DNA from: Heterohyrax brucei
Lineage: Eukaryota; Chordata; Mammalia; Hyracoidea; Procaviidae
Direction: 5' to 3'
Assembly (NCBI GenBank): GCA_028571685.1
Contig: CM053146.1
Span: 116,845,431-116,909,430 of the forward strand
Length of the DNA stretch: 64,000 nucleotides
Part shown: one piece after another, positions 25,150 to 36,399 of the stretch
How the letters are laid out: every line of letters starts with the position of its first letter
Numbering within the stretch: the stretch's first letter is position 1
Notes under the pieces: generated by a model
Databases searched by the model: none
Told to the model about the DNA's origin: nothing
The model's input: the letters and a program-made list of their open reading frames with translations, nothing else
Made by a program: the position numbers and the translations under genes

Positions 25150-25305
25150 GCTGGTACCCCTAACCCACCCATTGCCACCATAGCAACCCTATAGAACAGA
25201 GCAGAACTGCCCAATAGAGTTTCCAAGGAGCTCCTGGTAAATTTGAATTGCCAACCCTTTGATTAGCAGCTGTAGCACTTAACCACTCCTCACCAGGCTT
25301 TTCGC
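25150..25305 (-). repeat. AfroSINE, short type
   Basis: CAATAGAGTTTCCAAGGAGC to CTCACCAGGCTTTT. Confidence 0.85.
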
Positions 25306-25464
25306 TGGTGCCCTGGTATCTCCAAAAGCTCATATTCTAATGCCCGTCGGGTAGTACTTAACAGATACTTGTCGGGTAAATGAATCATCTGTTACTGTGC
25401 TCTCCTAGTGAAAACATAACCCCATTTCTTACTGAAATAAAGCCTTTCAGTTAAGGAACAAAGA

Positions 25465-25690
25465 CATGTACCAAATGTTTGTGTAGCTAGAGATGAGTAC
25501 TGTGTGACTCACTAGCTGTGTGACTTTTTGCAAGTTATTAGTTTCTGTGGGGCTCAGTCTCTTTGTTCCTGAAACATGGGTAATAATACTTCACAGGGTT
25601 TTAATGAGGCTAAAATGATTTAATGTATATGTGTGTGTTCTGGTAAGCCCTGGCACTATATCTGGCATAGAAGGAGCACAGAATAGTTTT
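25465..25690 (+). mobile_element. MIR element
   Basis: Follows the MIR order: 'agctgtgtgactttttgcaa', 'ggctcagtctctttgttcct', 'acatgggtaataatacttca', then 'ggcactatatctggcataga'. Confidence 0.85.
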
Positions 25691-25751
25691 TACTGAACTG
25701 TTTGTTAAAAAGACAAATGATTACACAGATGTTAGTTCTTACTATTATACG

Positions 25752-26175
25752 CAGTGGAGTAGTTAAAACTGCAGGATCTTCAGTCAGACTGCAGTTGTTG
25801 TTAGGGGCCACCCAGCAGATTTCGATTCGTGGTTACCCCATGTGACAAAGCAGAACTGTGCCACAGGGTTTTCTAGCTGGGTATTTCTCCCGCAGAGCCA
25901 CTGGGTGGATTGATTCAAACCATCAACTTTCAGTTAGCCGTTGAGCTCTTAACCATTACACCATTTGTTACTCATTCCTGTAAAGCTGATCCCCACTAAA
26001 AGCAACCCTGCAAGAGTGTAAATCCCAATAACACTTTTACTTTGACTCAGTTTCTACATCTCTGAAATGGCAATAATAAGCGTTCTTCTCACAGGGAAGT
26101 GGAGAGAAGTAGATGAACAGTGCCTGACTCACGTTACATTTCACTGTGTTAAAGCTTAGCTGTTATTTCTTTGGG
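25752..26175 (+). mobile_element. MIR element interrupted by an AfroSINE
   Basis: The MIR 5' end ('gcagtggagtagttaaaact', 'gtcagactgcag') stops at the AfroSINE (25798-25972) and the MIR resumes with 'tgactcagtttctacatctc' and 'aacagtgcctgactcacgtt'. Confidence 0.7.
25798..25972 (-). repeat. AfroSINE, long type, inserted in MIR
   Basis: TTTCTCCCGCAGAGCCACTG and TCAACTTTCAGTTAGCCG; MIR sequence lies on both sides. Confidence 0.8.
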
Positions 26176-26204
26176 AAATTTTGAAGTATCTTTGTCTACA
26201 AAGT

Positions 26205-26338
26205 CTAGTTGAGTTATCCAAGCCTCCCTGTGAGGTTGGCATGATTGTCCTCACGTTGCAGATGAAACTGCAGCTCAGAGCAGCTTGATGGTTTGCTCGG
26301 GGCCTTACAGTTAGTAAGTGGCAGTGTCAAGACTTCAG
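26205..26338 (-). mobile_element. MIR element, 100 bases before CPO exon 2
   Basis: 'gaggttggcatgattgtcct', 'ttgcagatgaaactgcagct' and 'acagttagtaagtggcagtg' match the reverse MIR. Confidence 0.8.
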
Positions 26339-26443
26339 CACTGGCATCGCCCTGCAGACACTGTGCACCTTATCCATCAGTCTGCCGTCCCTGGTGATGC
26401 CTAGCCTCTTCACTGCTTCTGTCTTACCTTCTTCCCTTTGCAG

Positions 26444-26543
26444 ATCCCTAGCTGAGCATAGACAAGAAAGTGTGGACAAGACAGCGAGTCGCTGGAGGAT
26501 CCTGGAGACCAATAAGTACAACAAACGCCACCCCATGGGGGAG
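26444..26543 (+). pseudogene. CPO: CPO exon 2 (N-terminal segment)
   Basis: A polypyrimidine tract and CAG (26441-26443) precede the exon and GTGAGC follows it. The first base completes a codon begun in exon 1 (phase 2). The frame then reads SLAEHRQESVDK, then ETNKYNKRHPMGE, aligned to the human SLAQHRQEIVDK and HPMGE blocks, with one extra codon near the middle. There is no stop in this exon. Exon 1, with the signal peptide, should lie upstream, but I could not recognise it. Confidence 0.9.
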
Positions 26544-27087
26544 GTGAGCAGGGGACAGATGTCACAATCTACTCTAAGCTTGGGGATATGATTCACAGTT
26601 AATGTTCATGGACTAGAGAGACTCAGTATGTGAGGCTGAGATTGGGCTGTCCACTGAATTTGAGGGATTCCCAAGTACACCTACGTATCCCCACCACTTT
26701 TGAAACTATAGAACCTGGTGATACGAAACAAAAAGGCAAATTAACAAGCAAGAAAAAGAAAAGAGAGTGAAAGAACATCGAAAATAGCCATTGTTGCTGT
26801 ATGGCCATGACCAGAATTAATCCTTACTCTTTGTCTATCAAGTTCCTAGAAGGTTTAAGGAGGGTAGGGCTGGTATATATATGGGTGCAGGACTGTGGGA
26901 TGGAGAAGCCTTCAGCATGAGTCACATTTAGCGGAAAATGAAGTGTGTCTTGTACAATGCAAGGGACATAGGCAGCAGTTTTTAACAGGATAAAACTTTT
27001 TTCAAAGAAATACTTGTGTCATTATTTGGTGATTTTTTAAAAACAGATACTACGAAAATTTGCTCATATACATATGTATGTGGGGGT

Positions 27088-27252
27088 AGAAACTCTGGTG
27101 GCATAGTGGTTATGTGTTATCGTTGCTAAACTGAAAGAATGGCTGTTCAAATCCACCAGGTGCTCCTCGGAAGCTCTATGGGACAGTTCTACTCCATCCT
27201 GTAAGGTCGCTATGAGTCAGAATCAACTCAACGGAAATGCATTTGTTTGTTT
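27088..27252 (+). repeat. AfroSINE, short type, CPO intron 2
   Basis: AAACTCTGGTGGCATAGTGG to AGTCAGAATCAACTCAACGG. Confidence 0.9.
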
Positions 27253-27942
27253 TTTCGTATTGTCATGCAGAGACTCCAGCTACAAATACTAAATGTGGTG
27301 ATATCCTATAATGTGCTGATGATAGTGTCTTAGTGTTTCTTACAGCTATGCATTTTTTAAAACTTCATTTACCCTTTTAGAACCTCAGGTTACTAACTTA
27401 TAGGCTATGGTATGAGACTTTGTTTCTAGTCAGCATCTCTTCAGGTCTTCTCAGCTGAGTTAAAATGATAAATTTGGGCATAATTTAAAAATTTCTGTTG
27501 GCATAGTCTATGAAGGGTATACTCAGCTATTCTCTAATCTTGGAGCCATGGGCATTGTTAGCAAAACATATTGTTGGTATTTGTAAAGACTGTAGAAGAT
27601 CCTGAAAAATAAGGCTGAACTGAAATTTCTAGCATGATTGGGCACCTCATGGAAGCCAAATCTGGTGACCATTTGGAAGGGTGTACTGTTGTATAATGTT
27701 TCTGAAGTGTTTTCACTGGATTATTGAAATTGTTAATTCAGTTCAGCAGGGTGGCAGAGTAGACCTTTAAAGGAAAACGTGGAAGGTAACAATTGGTTTA
27801 GTTTTCTGTTTTGTTTACCACACAGATGTTGTAATCCAGAGCAGGGTACAGAGTTCCACATTTTAGTGAGAGAAGCCGTTGTCTTAGTCCGCGAGCAGTA
27901 AATGATCTTACTGATACCCACAGTCCTCCCTGGCTGTTTCAG
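27253..27942. other. CPO intron 2, unassigned part
   Basis: No repeat recognised here, or in 26555-27087. Ends in the polypyrimidine tract of exon 3. Confidence 0.5.
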
Positions 27943-28044
27943 ATCTGTCAGTGGACAAGCCAGTTCAGTGAGAAGTACAAGGACGTGGTGACGCAGCATT
28001 TCCAAGGAATGGCCTATGAGACATGGCCCGTGAATTATGTGACG
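27943..28044 (+). pseudogene. CPO: CPO exon 3
   Basis: Exactly 102 bases, phase 0 at both ends, between a TTTCAG acceptor and a GTGAGT donor. It encodes 34 residues including FSEKYKDVVTQHFQGMAYET, matching human SEKYKEVVTQHFLGVTYET. The frame is open. Substitutions such as WP for HP and NYVT for YYLK suggest relaxed constraint, but nothing here is disabling by itself. Confidence 0.9.
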
Positions 28045-28121
28045 GTGAGTGAAAAGGTGCCCTGAGTGGGTGGACCTTCCCTTCCCAATCCAAGGATAGT
28101 TCTTTATTACTTGGGGACTTG

Positions 28122-28545
28122 TATTAATTTTGTAGGGCTACCATGATAATATACCACAAGCTTTATGGGTTAAAACATCAGAAATGTATTGTCTCATACA
28201 TAGTTCTGGCTAGAAGTCCAAATTCAGTGTGCTAGGAGGGCCATGCTCATTCTGAAGGCTCTAAGGGAAGACCTTTCTTGTCTTTCCCAGCTTCTGGTAG
28301 CCTCTGGATTCCTCCCACTCTAACTTGGGATTGTTCCCTCTCTGTCTACCGCTGTGTGTCTTCTCCTATTTTGTAAGGACATTGTTCACATTGGATTAGC
28401 ACAAACGATCACTTTCAGTATGACATCATCTTATCTAAATCTTCAGAGACTCTGTTTCCAAACAGTGTCACATTTACAGGTTCTGAGAGTTAGGACTTCA
28501 GCACATATTTTTGGCAACAAAATTCAACATGTAACAGAGCTCTAG
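28122..28545 (-). mobile_element. MLT1-like LTR, minus strand, in CPO intron after exon 3
   Basis: 'gtattaattttgtagggcta', then 'gaaatgtattgtctcataca', then 'gggccatgctcattctgaag', and ending with 'tcacatttacaggttctgag' and 'caaaattcaacatgtaaca'. Classic reverse MaLR pattern. Confidence 0.8.
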
Positions 28546-29104
28546 GAAAAAAATGTGGAAAGGCTGACAGGTGATACATAAAGATCATTTCTATCCTGTG
28601 TTTTAAGTATTGAGAATTTAAAATATATAGATACTTGAGGCTTAATCATTTGGGTAGACTCAAGTTCACAGCTGAAGAGAACTTAGAATGGGTAGGTGAG
28701 GCTGTGAGGCTAGAACTTAAAAACAGTAAGGTCAGGAAGTGGAGAGCTCATTTCTTTCTCTTGCTGTGCCTCCCTTGTCCCCGCCAAGTCTGAGAAACTT
28801 GGAAAGGCGGAGCTTGGCTAGACAAGAAGGTAGACACTCTGGTTGTTGTTTTTGTACCTGTGCTCTGTGTGATCTTCTTTAGTAACAGGAGTAAAGAGAA
28901 TGCATAAATGGAAAATCTCCACTCATCCTTTAATCAGAGCCTTTCCATTTTTTATTTATATTTTGGGAGTTTTGTAAACTGTCGCTACTTTTAAAACAGG
29001 ATTTTTCCATTACAATGTTTGAAAACCACAGATCACCTAGGTTGAAGGACAATGGCCCAGAGAAAAGTCAAGCAATTTATGTGAGATCACACAGCTAGCT
29101 GGTA
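28546..29104. other. CPO intron 3, unassigned part
   Basis: Unique-looking sequence, searched for the HAREW-coding exon 4 without success. Confidence 0.5.
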
Positions 29105-29431
29105 GCTTTAAAGGAGACGTCATACTGTTTTCCATAGCAGTTGTATCATTTTACTTTCCCATCAGCAGTGCATAAGAGTTCCAATCTTTCTGCAACTTCT
29201 TCCAGCATTTTTTTTAAATTAGTGCCATTAATATCAGGTTGAGAATGTATCTCACTGTAATACAGATTTGCATTTTTCTAATGACTAATGATCTCAAACA
29301 TTTCCTCATAAATTTGTCAGCTGCCTGAATATCCTCTTTGGTGAAATGTCTGTTCATATCGTTTGCCTATTTTTAAATTGGATTGTCCTTTAGCTATTGA
29401 GGTATTGAAACATTCTGTGGCTTTTAAAAAA
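29105..29431 (-). mobile_element. Old L1 3' region, antisense, in CPO intron
   Basis: Same antisense L1M pattern as at 14.5 kb: 'ttccatagcagttgtatc', then 'cccatcagcagtgcataaga', then 'gatttgcatttttctaatga', then 'aatgtctgttcatatcgttt'. Ends where the RTE fragment begins. Confidence 0.75.
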
Positions 29432-30440
29432 TGCAGGAAGCATCAAAGAAAGATGGAAGGAATACTCGGAATCATTACATCAAAAAGAATTAGTGGACAT
29501 TCAACCCTTTCAACAGATAGTACATGATCAGGAACTGATGGTACTAAAGGAATAATTTAAAGTTGTATGAAAGGCATTCATGAAAAACGAGGATCCAGGG
29601 AATGATAGAATAACAACCAAGATGTTTCAACAAAGGGATGTAGAGCTGAAAGTGCTCCCTTGTCTATACCAAGAAATTTGGAGGACAGTGACCTGTCCAA
29701 CTGAATGGAAGAGATCCATATTTATTCCTATTCCCCAAAGATGATCCAACTGAATGCGAACATTATCAAAGAATATCACTAATATCACAAGCAAGTAAAA
29801 TTTTGCTAACGATCACTGAAAAACAGCTGCAGCAGTATACTGACAAGGAACATCCAGAAATTCAAGCTGAATTCAAAAGAAGATGTGCAGCCAAGGATAT
29901 CATACAGATATCTGCTGAAAGTAGAGAATACCATAAACATGTCCACCTATGTTTTATTGACCATGCCAAGGCATTTAACTGTGGGGATCATAACAAATTG
30001 TTGATAACATTGAGGAAAATAGGAATTCCAAAACAATCGTGCTCATATGGAATCAGTATGTGGGGCAAGAGGCAGTCAAGCGAGCAGAATAAGAAGGTGG
30101 TACATAGTTTAACATCAAGTAAGGTATGCATCAGGGTTGCATCCTTTCATCGTACCTATTCAATCCATGCTGAGTAAATAATCAGAGAAGCTGGACTATA
30201 TGAAGAGTTAGGTATCAGGATTGAGGAAGACTCATTAACAACGTGCATTTTGCAGATGATACAACCTTACTTGCTGAAAGTGGAGAGGACTTGAAATATT
30301 TACGGATGAAAATGAAGACCTCAGTCTATGTTATAGACTCTACCTCACTGTCCGGGAAACAAACGTCTTCACAAGTGGGCCAATAAGCAACATCAAGATA
30401 AACAGAACAAATGTTGAGATTGTGAAACATTTTCTCAGGA
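29432..30440 (+). mobile_element. RTE-type LINE fragment in CPO intron
   Basis: It runs from the GGAAGCATCAAAGAAAGATG block to the segment before the C-terminal domain. A 124-codon open frame (29803-30177) holds CFIDHAKAFNCGDHNKLL, the decayed RT motif. It directly follows an antisense L1 fragment. Confidence 0.85.
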
Positions 30441-30544
30441 ATGGATTCCTTGATTGATATATTAAACACGAGGCACATGAGTTTCTCATTTTTGTTAAGC
30501 CAACAAACTCCGAGCTAACTCAGCCAAAGATATCTGAACATCCT

Positions 30545-30692
30545 ATGTTCAGCAGCTACCACTGTTAACCAAAAGATCAGCAGTTCAGATCCACGAAGTG
30601 TGCTTTGGAAACCATGTGGGGCAATGCTACTCTGTCTTTCTATGAGTTGGAAATAGATTTGATGGCAATGGAATTTCTTTGGTTTTTGCTTT
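30545..30692 (+). repeat. AfroSINE, short type
   Basis: ACTGTTAACCAAAAGATCAG to TCTATGAGTTGGAAATAG; head partly lost. Confidence 0.8.
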
Positions 30693-30887
30693 CGATAAAT
30701 TGAAAACAGCAACTCAAAAAGATGAGATGGGGACCTTAGTAGGCAGCAAATTTATGTTAATGAGGGAGGACAACTCAGAAAAGAAGAGTAAGAATGGTTT
30801 CACAACTCAAAAAGTGTTACTTAATGTTGCTAAGTTGTACACGAAGAAACTGTTGAATTGGTGTTTTGGTGTATGTGTTCTTTAACA

Positions 30888-31022
30888 ATAAACCCACTGC
30901 CATTGAGTCTATTCCAACTCATAGCAACCCTATAGGGCAGAGTAGAACTGCTTCATAGAGTTTACAAGGAGTGCCTAGCAAATTCAAACTGCCAACCTTT
31001 GTGTTAGTAGTCATAGCACATT
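30888..31022 (-). repeat. AfroSINE, short type
   Basis: CCACTGCCATTGAGTCTATT to the 'gttagtagtcatagcaca' head region; the outermost head is missing. Confidence 0.85.
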
Positions 31023-31119
31023 CTGGTACCAGTCAACAGTAGCAAAAAAATAAAATTTAGAAGGAAAAAGGGCATTAGTAAGTTGCTTCACTTAAAATTA
31101 AGCTAGGTGTTATGATCTC

Positions 31120-31545
31120 TTTCTAGGGCATCAAAACTAATTTTTGTTTAAAAGTGGTGCACCCTAAGAACTCCACTAAAAGACTGCAATTGATGGTCTG
31201 AAGGCCTGGAAGTTCTCCTGGGAGCATGGATCCTAAGCCCGATGCTGCCCCGATCATAGATCATTAGTGAGAGCAACTCTTCGGATAAGAATGGATTGAA
31301 CTTGGGGACACAGAGTGACCATATCATGTGTGCACCTTATGGTTCTATGCATCTATAGATGTCGTTCTACTGGTCTCTTACTAGAGGGGAGTGGAGAGGG
31401 TAGAGAGGAGGGGAGTGGAGATTGTTAAAAGGATATGACATGTGTGGAACGGAAAGGAGGAGTGTGCTGTTACCAGGCTAGGAGAACAGAGGGAGCTGCA
31501 GATAGGCAGGCATGCAAATTTGTATTGTGAGCTTTTACTCAATCA
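31120..31545 (+). repeat. Unclassified dispersed repeat, copy A
   Basis: Contains 'agaactccactaaaagactg', 'ggtctgaaggcctggaagtt' and 'ggaggagtgtgctgttacca'. Its 5' half parallels the 5' half of copy B (34.3 kb) and its 3' half parallels copies B and C. No reading frame. Class unknown. Confidence 0.6.
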
Positions 31546-31889
31546 TAATTAGAAAAAAATTCTTTGATATTAAACATATGCAGAAGGAAATACATCCTGG
31601 GAGTCAGTGATGTATTTGAAATCTGGCTCAGCCTCTTTTTAACAGTCTTAGACAAATTTCCAACACTAGGATGCTTAGGTTCTGATCTGTAAAAAATTGT
31701 GAACTGACTACTACTTGGGTCCTTTGTGAGCACTGAGAGATCTAGCATATGAAAAGAGCTAGCACAGTGGATTTTTACCTGTTATCTATACCCCTCCCTT
31801 GTGTGGAAACAAGAAACCTTCAAAAGTAACAAAAGATACTTTTTTCCCCCAATTTCCTTACAAATTCAAACATAAAGAAATCCATAAAG

Positions 31890-32085
31890 TACTTTTCATA
31901 GTGGAATTCTAAGACCAGCAACTCCAATCAACATCTACTGGAAATGTGTTCAAAACACAAATTTTGAAAGGTCTATTGTCAATCTTGGGAATCAGAAAAT
32001 GATGTAGGGGACGTTAGGCAAAAATCTGTGTTTTAGCAAGTCCTTCAGGCAATGCTAACGTGTGCTGAAATTTCATAACTGCTAC
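31890..32085 (+). mobile_element. MER5A-like hAT non-autonomous element
   Basis: Conventional order: 'agaccagcaactccaatc', then 'ctggaaatgtgttcaaaac', then 'aaatctgtgttttagcaagt', then 'aggcaatgctaacgtgtgct'. Compare with the swapped copy at 33.7 kb. Confidence 0.65.
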
Positions 32086-33660
32086 CATAAAGAAGACTGA
32101 AGATATGAACTTCTCCATTGCCTCTTTTAACAGATGTAGGCAATTTGAATACCGTGTATTCCATATGGTGAGGTCCACAAGTATAGTAAGCATTTGTGTT
32201 GTTGAAAAAGGTATTTCAAATGAAAAGGTGGCTGGTCTTGCAAAATTCTGTCAAATGATCTCTGATGTCCTTTCAATCATCAGTAAAAACAAGTCCAGGG
32301 TTGACCACTGATGAGCTCATATGCAAGTTAAAGTGAAAGCTGAAGAAAATTAAAACAAGCTCAATAAGCCAAAGAACAATCTTGGATATATTCCACCTGA
32401 CTTTAGAGACCATCTCAGGAATAGATTTGATGCACTGGACAGTAATGACTGAAGACTAGACAAGTTGTCAGATGACATCAAAGACATCATACATGAAGAA
32501 AGCAAGAGGTCATTAAAAAGACGCGAAACAAATGGATATCACGAGAGACTCTGAAACTTGCTCTGGAACATAGAGTAGCTAAAGCAAATAAAGAAACGAT
32601 AAAGCAAAAGAGCTGAAGAGAAAATTTCAAAAGGCAGCCTGAGAAGATAAAGTATTTTAATGAAATGTATGAAGATTAGAAGTTAGAAAACTAAAAGAAC
32701 AGAACACAACTGGCATTTCTCAAGCTGAAAGAACTAAAGAAAAAATTCGAGCCTGCAGCTGAAATTTTGAAAGATTCTATGGACAAAATTTTGAATGACA
32801 TAGGAATTGTCAAAAGAAGATGAAAAGAATACACAGAATCACTGTACCAAAAATAATTGGTCAATGTGCCGTCACTTCAGGAAGTAGCATATGGTCAAGA
32901 ATTGATGGAATTTAAGGAAAAAGTACAAGCTGGCCCCAGTGGAACTAGTGAAAATTAGGCTTTAGGATGTGATGAAATACCAACTGAGAGGTCTGAAAAA
33001 ACAGATGCACTGTTGGAATCACTCGTTCATCTATGCCAAGAAATTTGGAAGACAGCTACCTGACCAACCGACTCGAAGACATCCATGTTTGTGCCCCTTC
33101 CAAAGAATGTGATCTAACAGATCGTGGAAATTATCGAACAATATCATTAACTCACATGCAAGTAAAATTTTCCTAAAGATCATTCAAAAGCAGTGTGTTG
33201 ATAGAAAACTGCCAGAAATTCAAGCTCAATTGAAAAGAGGACATGGAACAAGAGATCTCATTGCTGATGTCAGATAGATTTTGACTGAAAACACAGAATA
33301 CCAAAAAGATGTTCATTTCATTGACTTTGGCAAGGCTTTCAACTGTGTAGATCATAACAAGTTATGGATAATAATGGGAGCTCCAGGACACTGCGTTGTG
33401 CTCATTCAGAATCTGTACGTAGACTGAGAGGCAGTCGTTTGAACTGAACAAAAGGATACTGCATGGTTTAAAAGTAGGAAAGATGTGAATTCAGGTTATA
33501 TCCTCTGACCATAGCTATCAATCTGTATGATGAGCAAATAGCCCAAGAGTGTGGACCATATGAAGAAGAATGCACTATCAGGATTGGAGGAATAATGGTT
33601 AACAACCTATGGTATGCAGAGGACACAACCTTGCTTATTGAAAGTGAAGAGGACTTTGAA

Positions 33661-33880
33661 TTGGTTTTTTCCAGTTCAAATCCCTGCTGAGAATTTTTAT
33701 TCCCACCCCAGGCATACTGAATCACAATCTACATTTTAACAAGATCCCAAGGTGATTCTTATGTATAATAAATTTTGAGAACCATGCTCTACTAGTGGTT
33801 CTCAAAATTGGTCCCTAAACATCAGTTTTAGCATTGTCTGTGAACTTGTTAGAAGTGCAAATACTCAGCAGAGGTTTCAG
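33661..33880 (+). mobile_element. hAT/MER5-like insert with swapped halves, inside RTE
   Basis: The second half of a MER5A-like element (CACCCCAGGCATACTGAATC, ending TTTTGAGAACCA at 33773-33784) precedes its first half (starting TGGTTCTCAAAA at 33796-33807 and ending near 33870). The two terminal repeats face each other across 11 bases. The flanking RTE sequence shows an imperfect 7-8 base duplication (CTTTGAA / CTTGAAG), the usual size for hAT. Confidence 0.72.
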
Positions 33881-34321
33881 CTTGAAGAAGTTACTGAGGA
33901 AGATCAAAGACTAGAGCCTTTAGTGTGAATTACACCTCAACATAAGGAAAATAAAAATCCTCACTACTGTACCAATAAGTCACATCACAATAAATGTTGA
34001 AAAGACTGACATTAAGGATTTTGTTTTACTTGGATCCATAATTAGTGCCCATGGAAGCAGAAGTCAAGAAATCAAACAATGCATTGTATGGTGCAAATCT
34101 ACTGAAAAAGACCTTTTTAGAATATTTGAAAGCAAATATACCACTTTGAGGACTAAGGTGTGCCTGACAGAAGTCATGGTATTTTCTTTTGCTTATTATG
34201 CATGTGAAAGCTGGACAATGAACAAGGAGTGCTGAAGAATAATTGATGCCTTTGAATTATGGTGTTGAAGAAGAATTTTGAATACTGTTAACTTCCAGAA
34301 GACTGACCAAAATGTCTTGAA

Positions 34322-34856
34322 GAAGTACAGTCAGGAAAGGGCTACCTAAACCAGAGACTATATCAACAAGGCACCAAAAGAACTAGATGGTGCGCAGCTA
34401 CCACCAAAGAACTCCCCGTACTCAAAGAAAGAGTCCCTGATGGAGCAATAGAAACGTAGAATGCAGAACTCAAACTCTAATAAAAAGGCCTGGTTTCACA
34501 GACCGGAGAGTCCCTAGAAGACGTGACATCTAGGCACAATGCTAGCCCAGAACTGAAACCATTCCATTTGCCAGCTCCTCAGACAAAAATTGAACTGGTC
34601 TATAAGACACAAAATGATACTGGTGAAGAGCATACTTCTTAGCTTAAGTAGACACAGAAAACTGACTAGGGAGCTCCTGTATGGAGGTGAGAGAAGAAGA
34701 GGACAGGAGCTGGTTGAATGGATACGGGAAATTTCGCGTAAGGGGCAGGAATGTGCTGTTACAGTGTAGGGAGGGCAGCTGTGGTCATATAATAAAAGCG
34801 GTTACATTTTTTTTATGAGAAGGTGACTTGAATTGTAAATTTTCACTTAAAACACA
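34322..34856 (+). repeat. Unclassified dispersed repeat, copy B, inside RTE
   Basis: Shares 'aatgatactggtgaagag', 'ggaatgtgctgttacag' and the 3' end 'ggtgacttgaattgtaaa' with the other copies; ends in a sequence leading to an A-rich and then purine-rich tract. It splits the RTE copy at 32-35 kb. Confidence 0.65.
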
Positions 34857-34857
34857 G

Positions 34858-34950
34858 GAAAATGGGAAGGAGGAAAGGAAGGGAGGGAGGGAGGGAAGAA
34901 GAAGGGAGGCGGAAGGATGGGAGGGGAGGAAGGGGGAGGAAGGGAAAGCC
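34858..34950. repeat. Purine tract, GGAA/GGGA-rich
   Basis: About 90 bases almost purely A and G on the plus strand, at the 3' end of the A-tailed repeat inside RTE; probably grown from that tail. Confidence 0.85.
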
Positions 34951-35237
34951 AGAATCATCCTTACAAGCGAGAACGGTGAGGTGACATTTCATACACCTGG
35001 ACATACTATCAGGAGGTCCCAGTCCTTGCAAAAGGATAGCATGTTTGGTAAAGGAGATGGTCAGCAAACCACAGGGAGACCCGTAACCAGGTGAAACAAC
35101 ACCGTGACTGCAACTACGTGCTCAAGCACATCAACAGTTGGGAGGACTGCACGGGCCCGAGGCAGCGTTTTGTTCTGTTGTACACAAGAGTCAGAAGCAA
35201 CTCGGTGTCATTTAACAGCATCCATAAAGAAGAAGAA

Positions 35238-35428
35238 GCGCCAGTAGCGCAGTGATTAAGTACTCAGCTTCAAGAGGTTCGTTGTTCTGCTCCACGCAGT
35301 AGCCCCCTGGGACAGAAGACTGGGCGCTCCCATCAAGTTTAGAGCCTAGAAAACCCCATGGAGCAATTCTGCTCTGTCATGTGTGGTCACTGTAAGTGGA
35401 AATGAACTCAACAGCACAGAACAACAGC
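35238..35428 (+). repeat. AfroSINE, long type, before CPO exon 5
   Basis: GCGCCAGTAGCGCAGTGATT head, AACCCCATGGAGCAATTCTG body, and a tail ending in ACAGAACAACAGC. It follows the RTE 3' end directly. Confidence 0.75.
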
Positions 35429-35555
35429 AACCATACAGGACAACTGGGATGAAGTTAGAGTTCGGGGATGAGATATACAAGTCCTGCTTATAATTAAGTT
35501 AAAACCATGAGAACATTGAGAAAAACCTCTAAATGTTTATTTTTCACATTTCCAG

Positions 35556-35666
35556 ATTCTACAAAACTACAAGGACAACTCAAGGATAAGAAGGCTTCTT
35601 AGGTACTTAGACTTCCATGTGCTTCCTGTTCTTAACATAGATGGTTCTATCTACAGCTGGACCACT
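35556..35666 (+). pseudogene. CPO: CPO exon 5 (NIDG block)
   Basis: 111 bases, phase 0 at both ends, after TTTCCAG and before GTGAGT. It encodes ILQNYKDNSRIRRLLR, then [20 protein letters not shown], matching human ILQNHKDNSSIRKLLR and [20 protein letters not shown]. The conserved NIDGY is NIDGS here. The exon is open. It lies 130 bases after an AfroSINE and 7.5 kb after exon 3; exon 4 should lie between and was not found. Confidence 0.92.
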
Positions 35667-35854
35667 GTGAGTATGCTGAGTTTGGTAGTGGGATGAGTTC
35701 ACGAACTATTTGTGCCTGTGTAATGAAAGAAGCAATCGCGTTTGGGATAAAGTGTTCTCTTTTCAGTCTAAAATCTAAGTCTGTTTAGGATTCAGGAGGT
35801 CACCATAAGTTGTATTTGACTCGGAAGACAACTGGTAAGGCCTCTTTAGGAATC

Positions 35855-36050
35855 CTTGGGTGGTGCCAATGATTAGCTCACTAAGCTACTAACTAAAAGG
35901 TCAGAGGTTCCAATGTACCTAGAGGTACCTCAGAAGAAAGGTCTGGAGACCTACTTCTGAAAAGTCAGCCACTGAAAACCCTGTGGATCACGATTCTACC
36001 CTGACACGCGGGTCTTCGTGAGTTGAAATAGACACCTTGGCACCTGTGTT
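35855..36050 (+). repeat. AfroSINE, long type, after CPO exon 5
   Basis: TCAGAAGAAAGGTCTGGAGA and AGTCAGCCACTGAAAACCCT mark the long middle. Confidence 0.75.
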
Positions 36051-36399
36051 TTTAAGGCCCCTTTAGAGCTGAAGTCCAGCGCTTTTCTTTTTAAAACATA
36101 TTCCCAGTTCTTCAGCTAGACTTGACATTTTTCTTCTTTTATCTCCTTAAATGTATGGACTGCCTACCACTCTATCAGGAGTTTATTAATACAAAATTAA
36201 TGTGCCGGTCTCTATCCACCTAAAATCAGTTCTAGAAGCATGAGGACAAATAAATGACACATAAATTCAAAACCTTTATTTTTTATGTATTGATTCAATG
36301 AGGAGGAACATCTCATAAAGTCTTTTTATTTAGTAGAGACTTTCTCCCAAACAATATTTCTAAAGCATATCATTTCACAAACAAGAATCCCTGTATCTT

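Larger units (their letters stand above)
32105..35222 (+). mobile_element. RTE-type LINE, near full RT region, split by two younger inserts
   Basis: RTE sequence is clear from about 32310. The part from 32105 is probably the end of the endonuclease domain (lower confidence). RT lies at about 33000-33660. A 220-base hAT/MER5-like insert (33661-33880) and an A-tailed repeat with a purine tract (34322-34950) interrupt it. The RTE 3' end resumes at 34951 and finishes near 35222 with the tail resembling AfroSINEs. It sits in the intron where CPO exon 4 should be. Confidence 0.82.

Noticed and set aside
34858-34950. Purine tract as a regulatory element
   Set aside because: It extends from the A-rich tail of a repeat and looks like simple-sequence growth.
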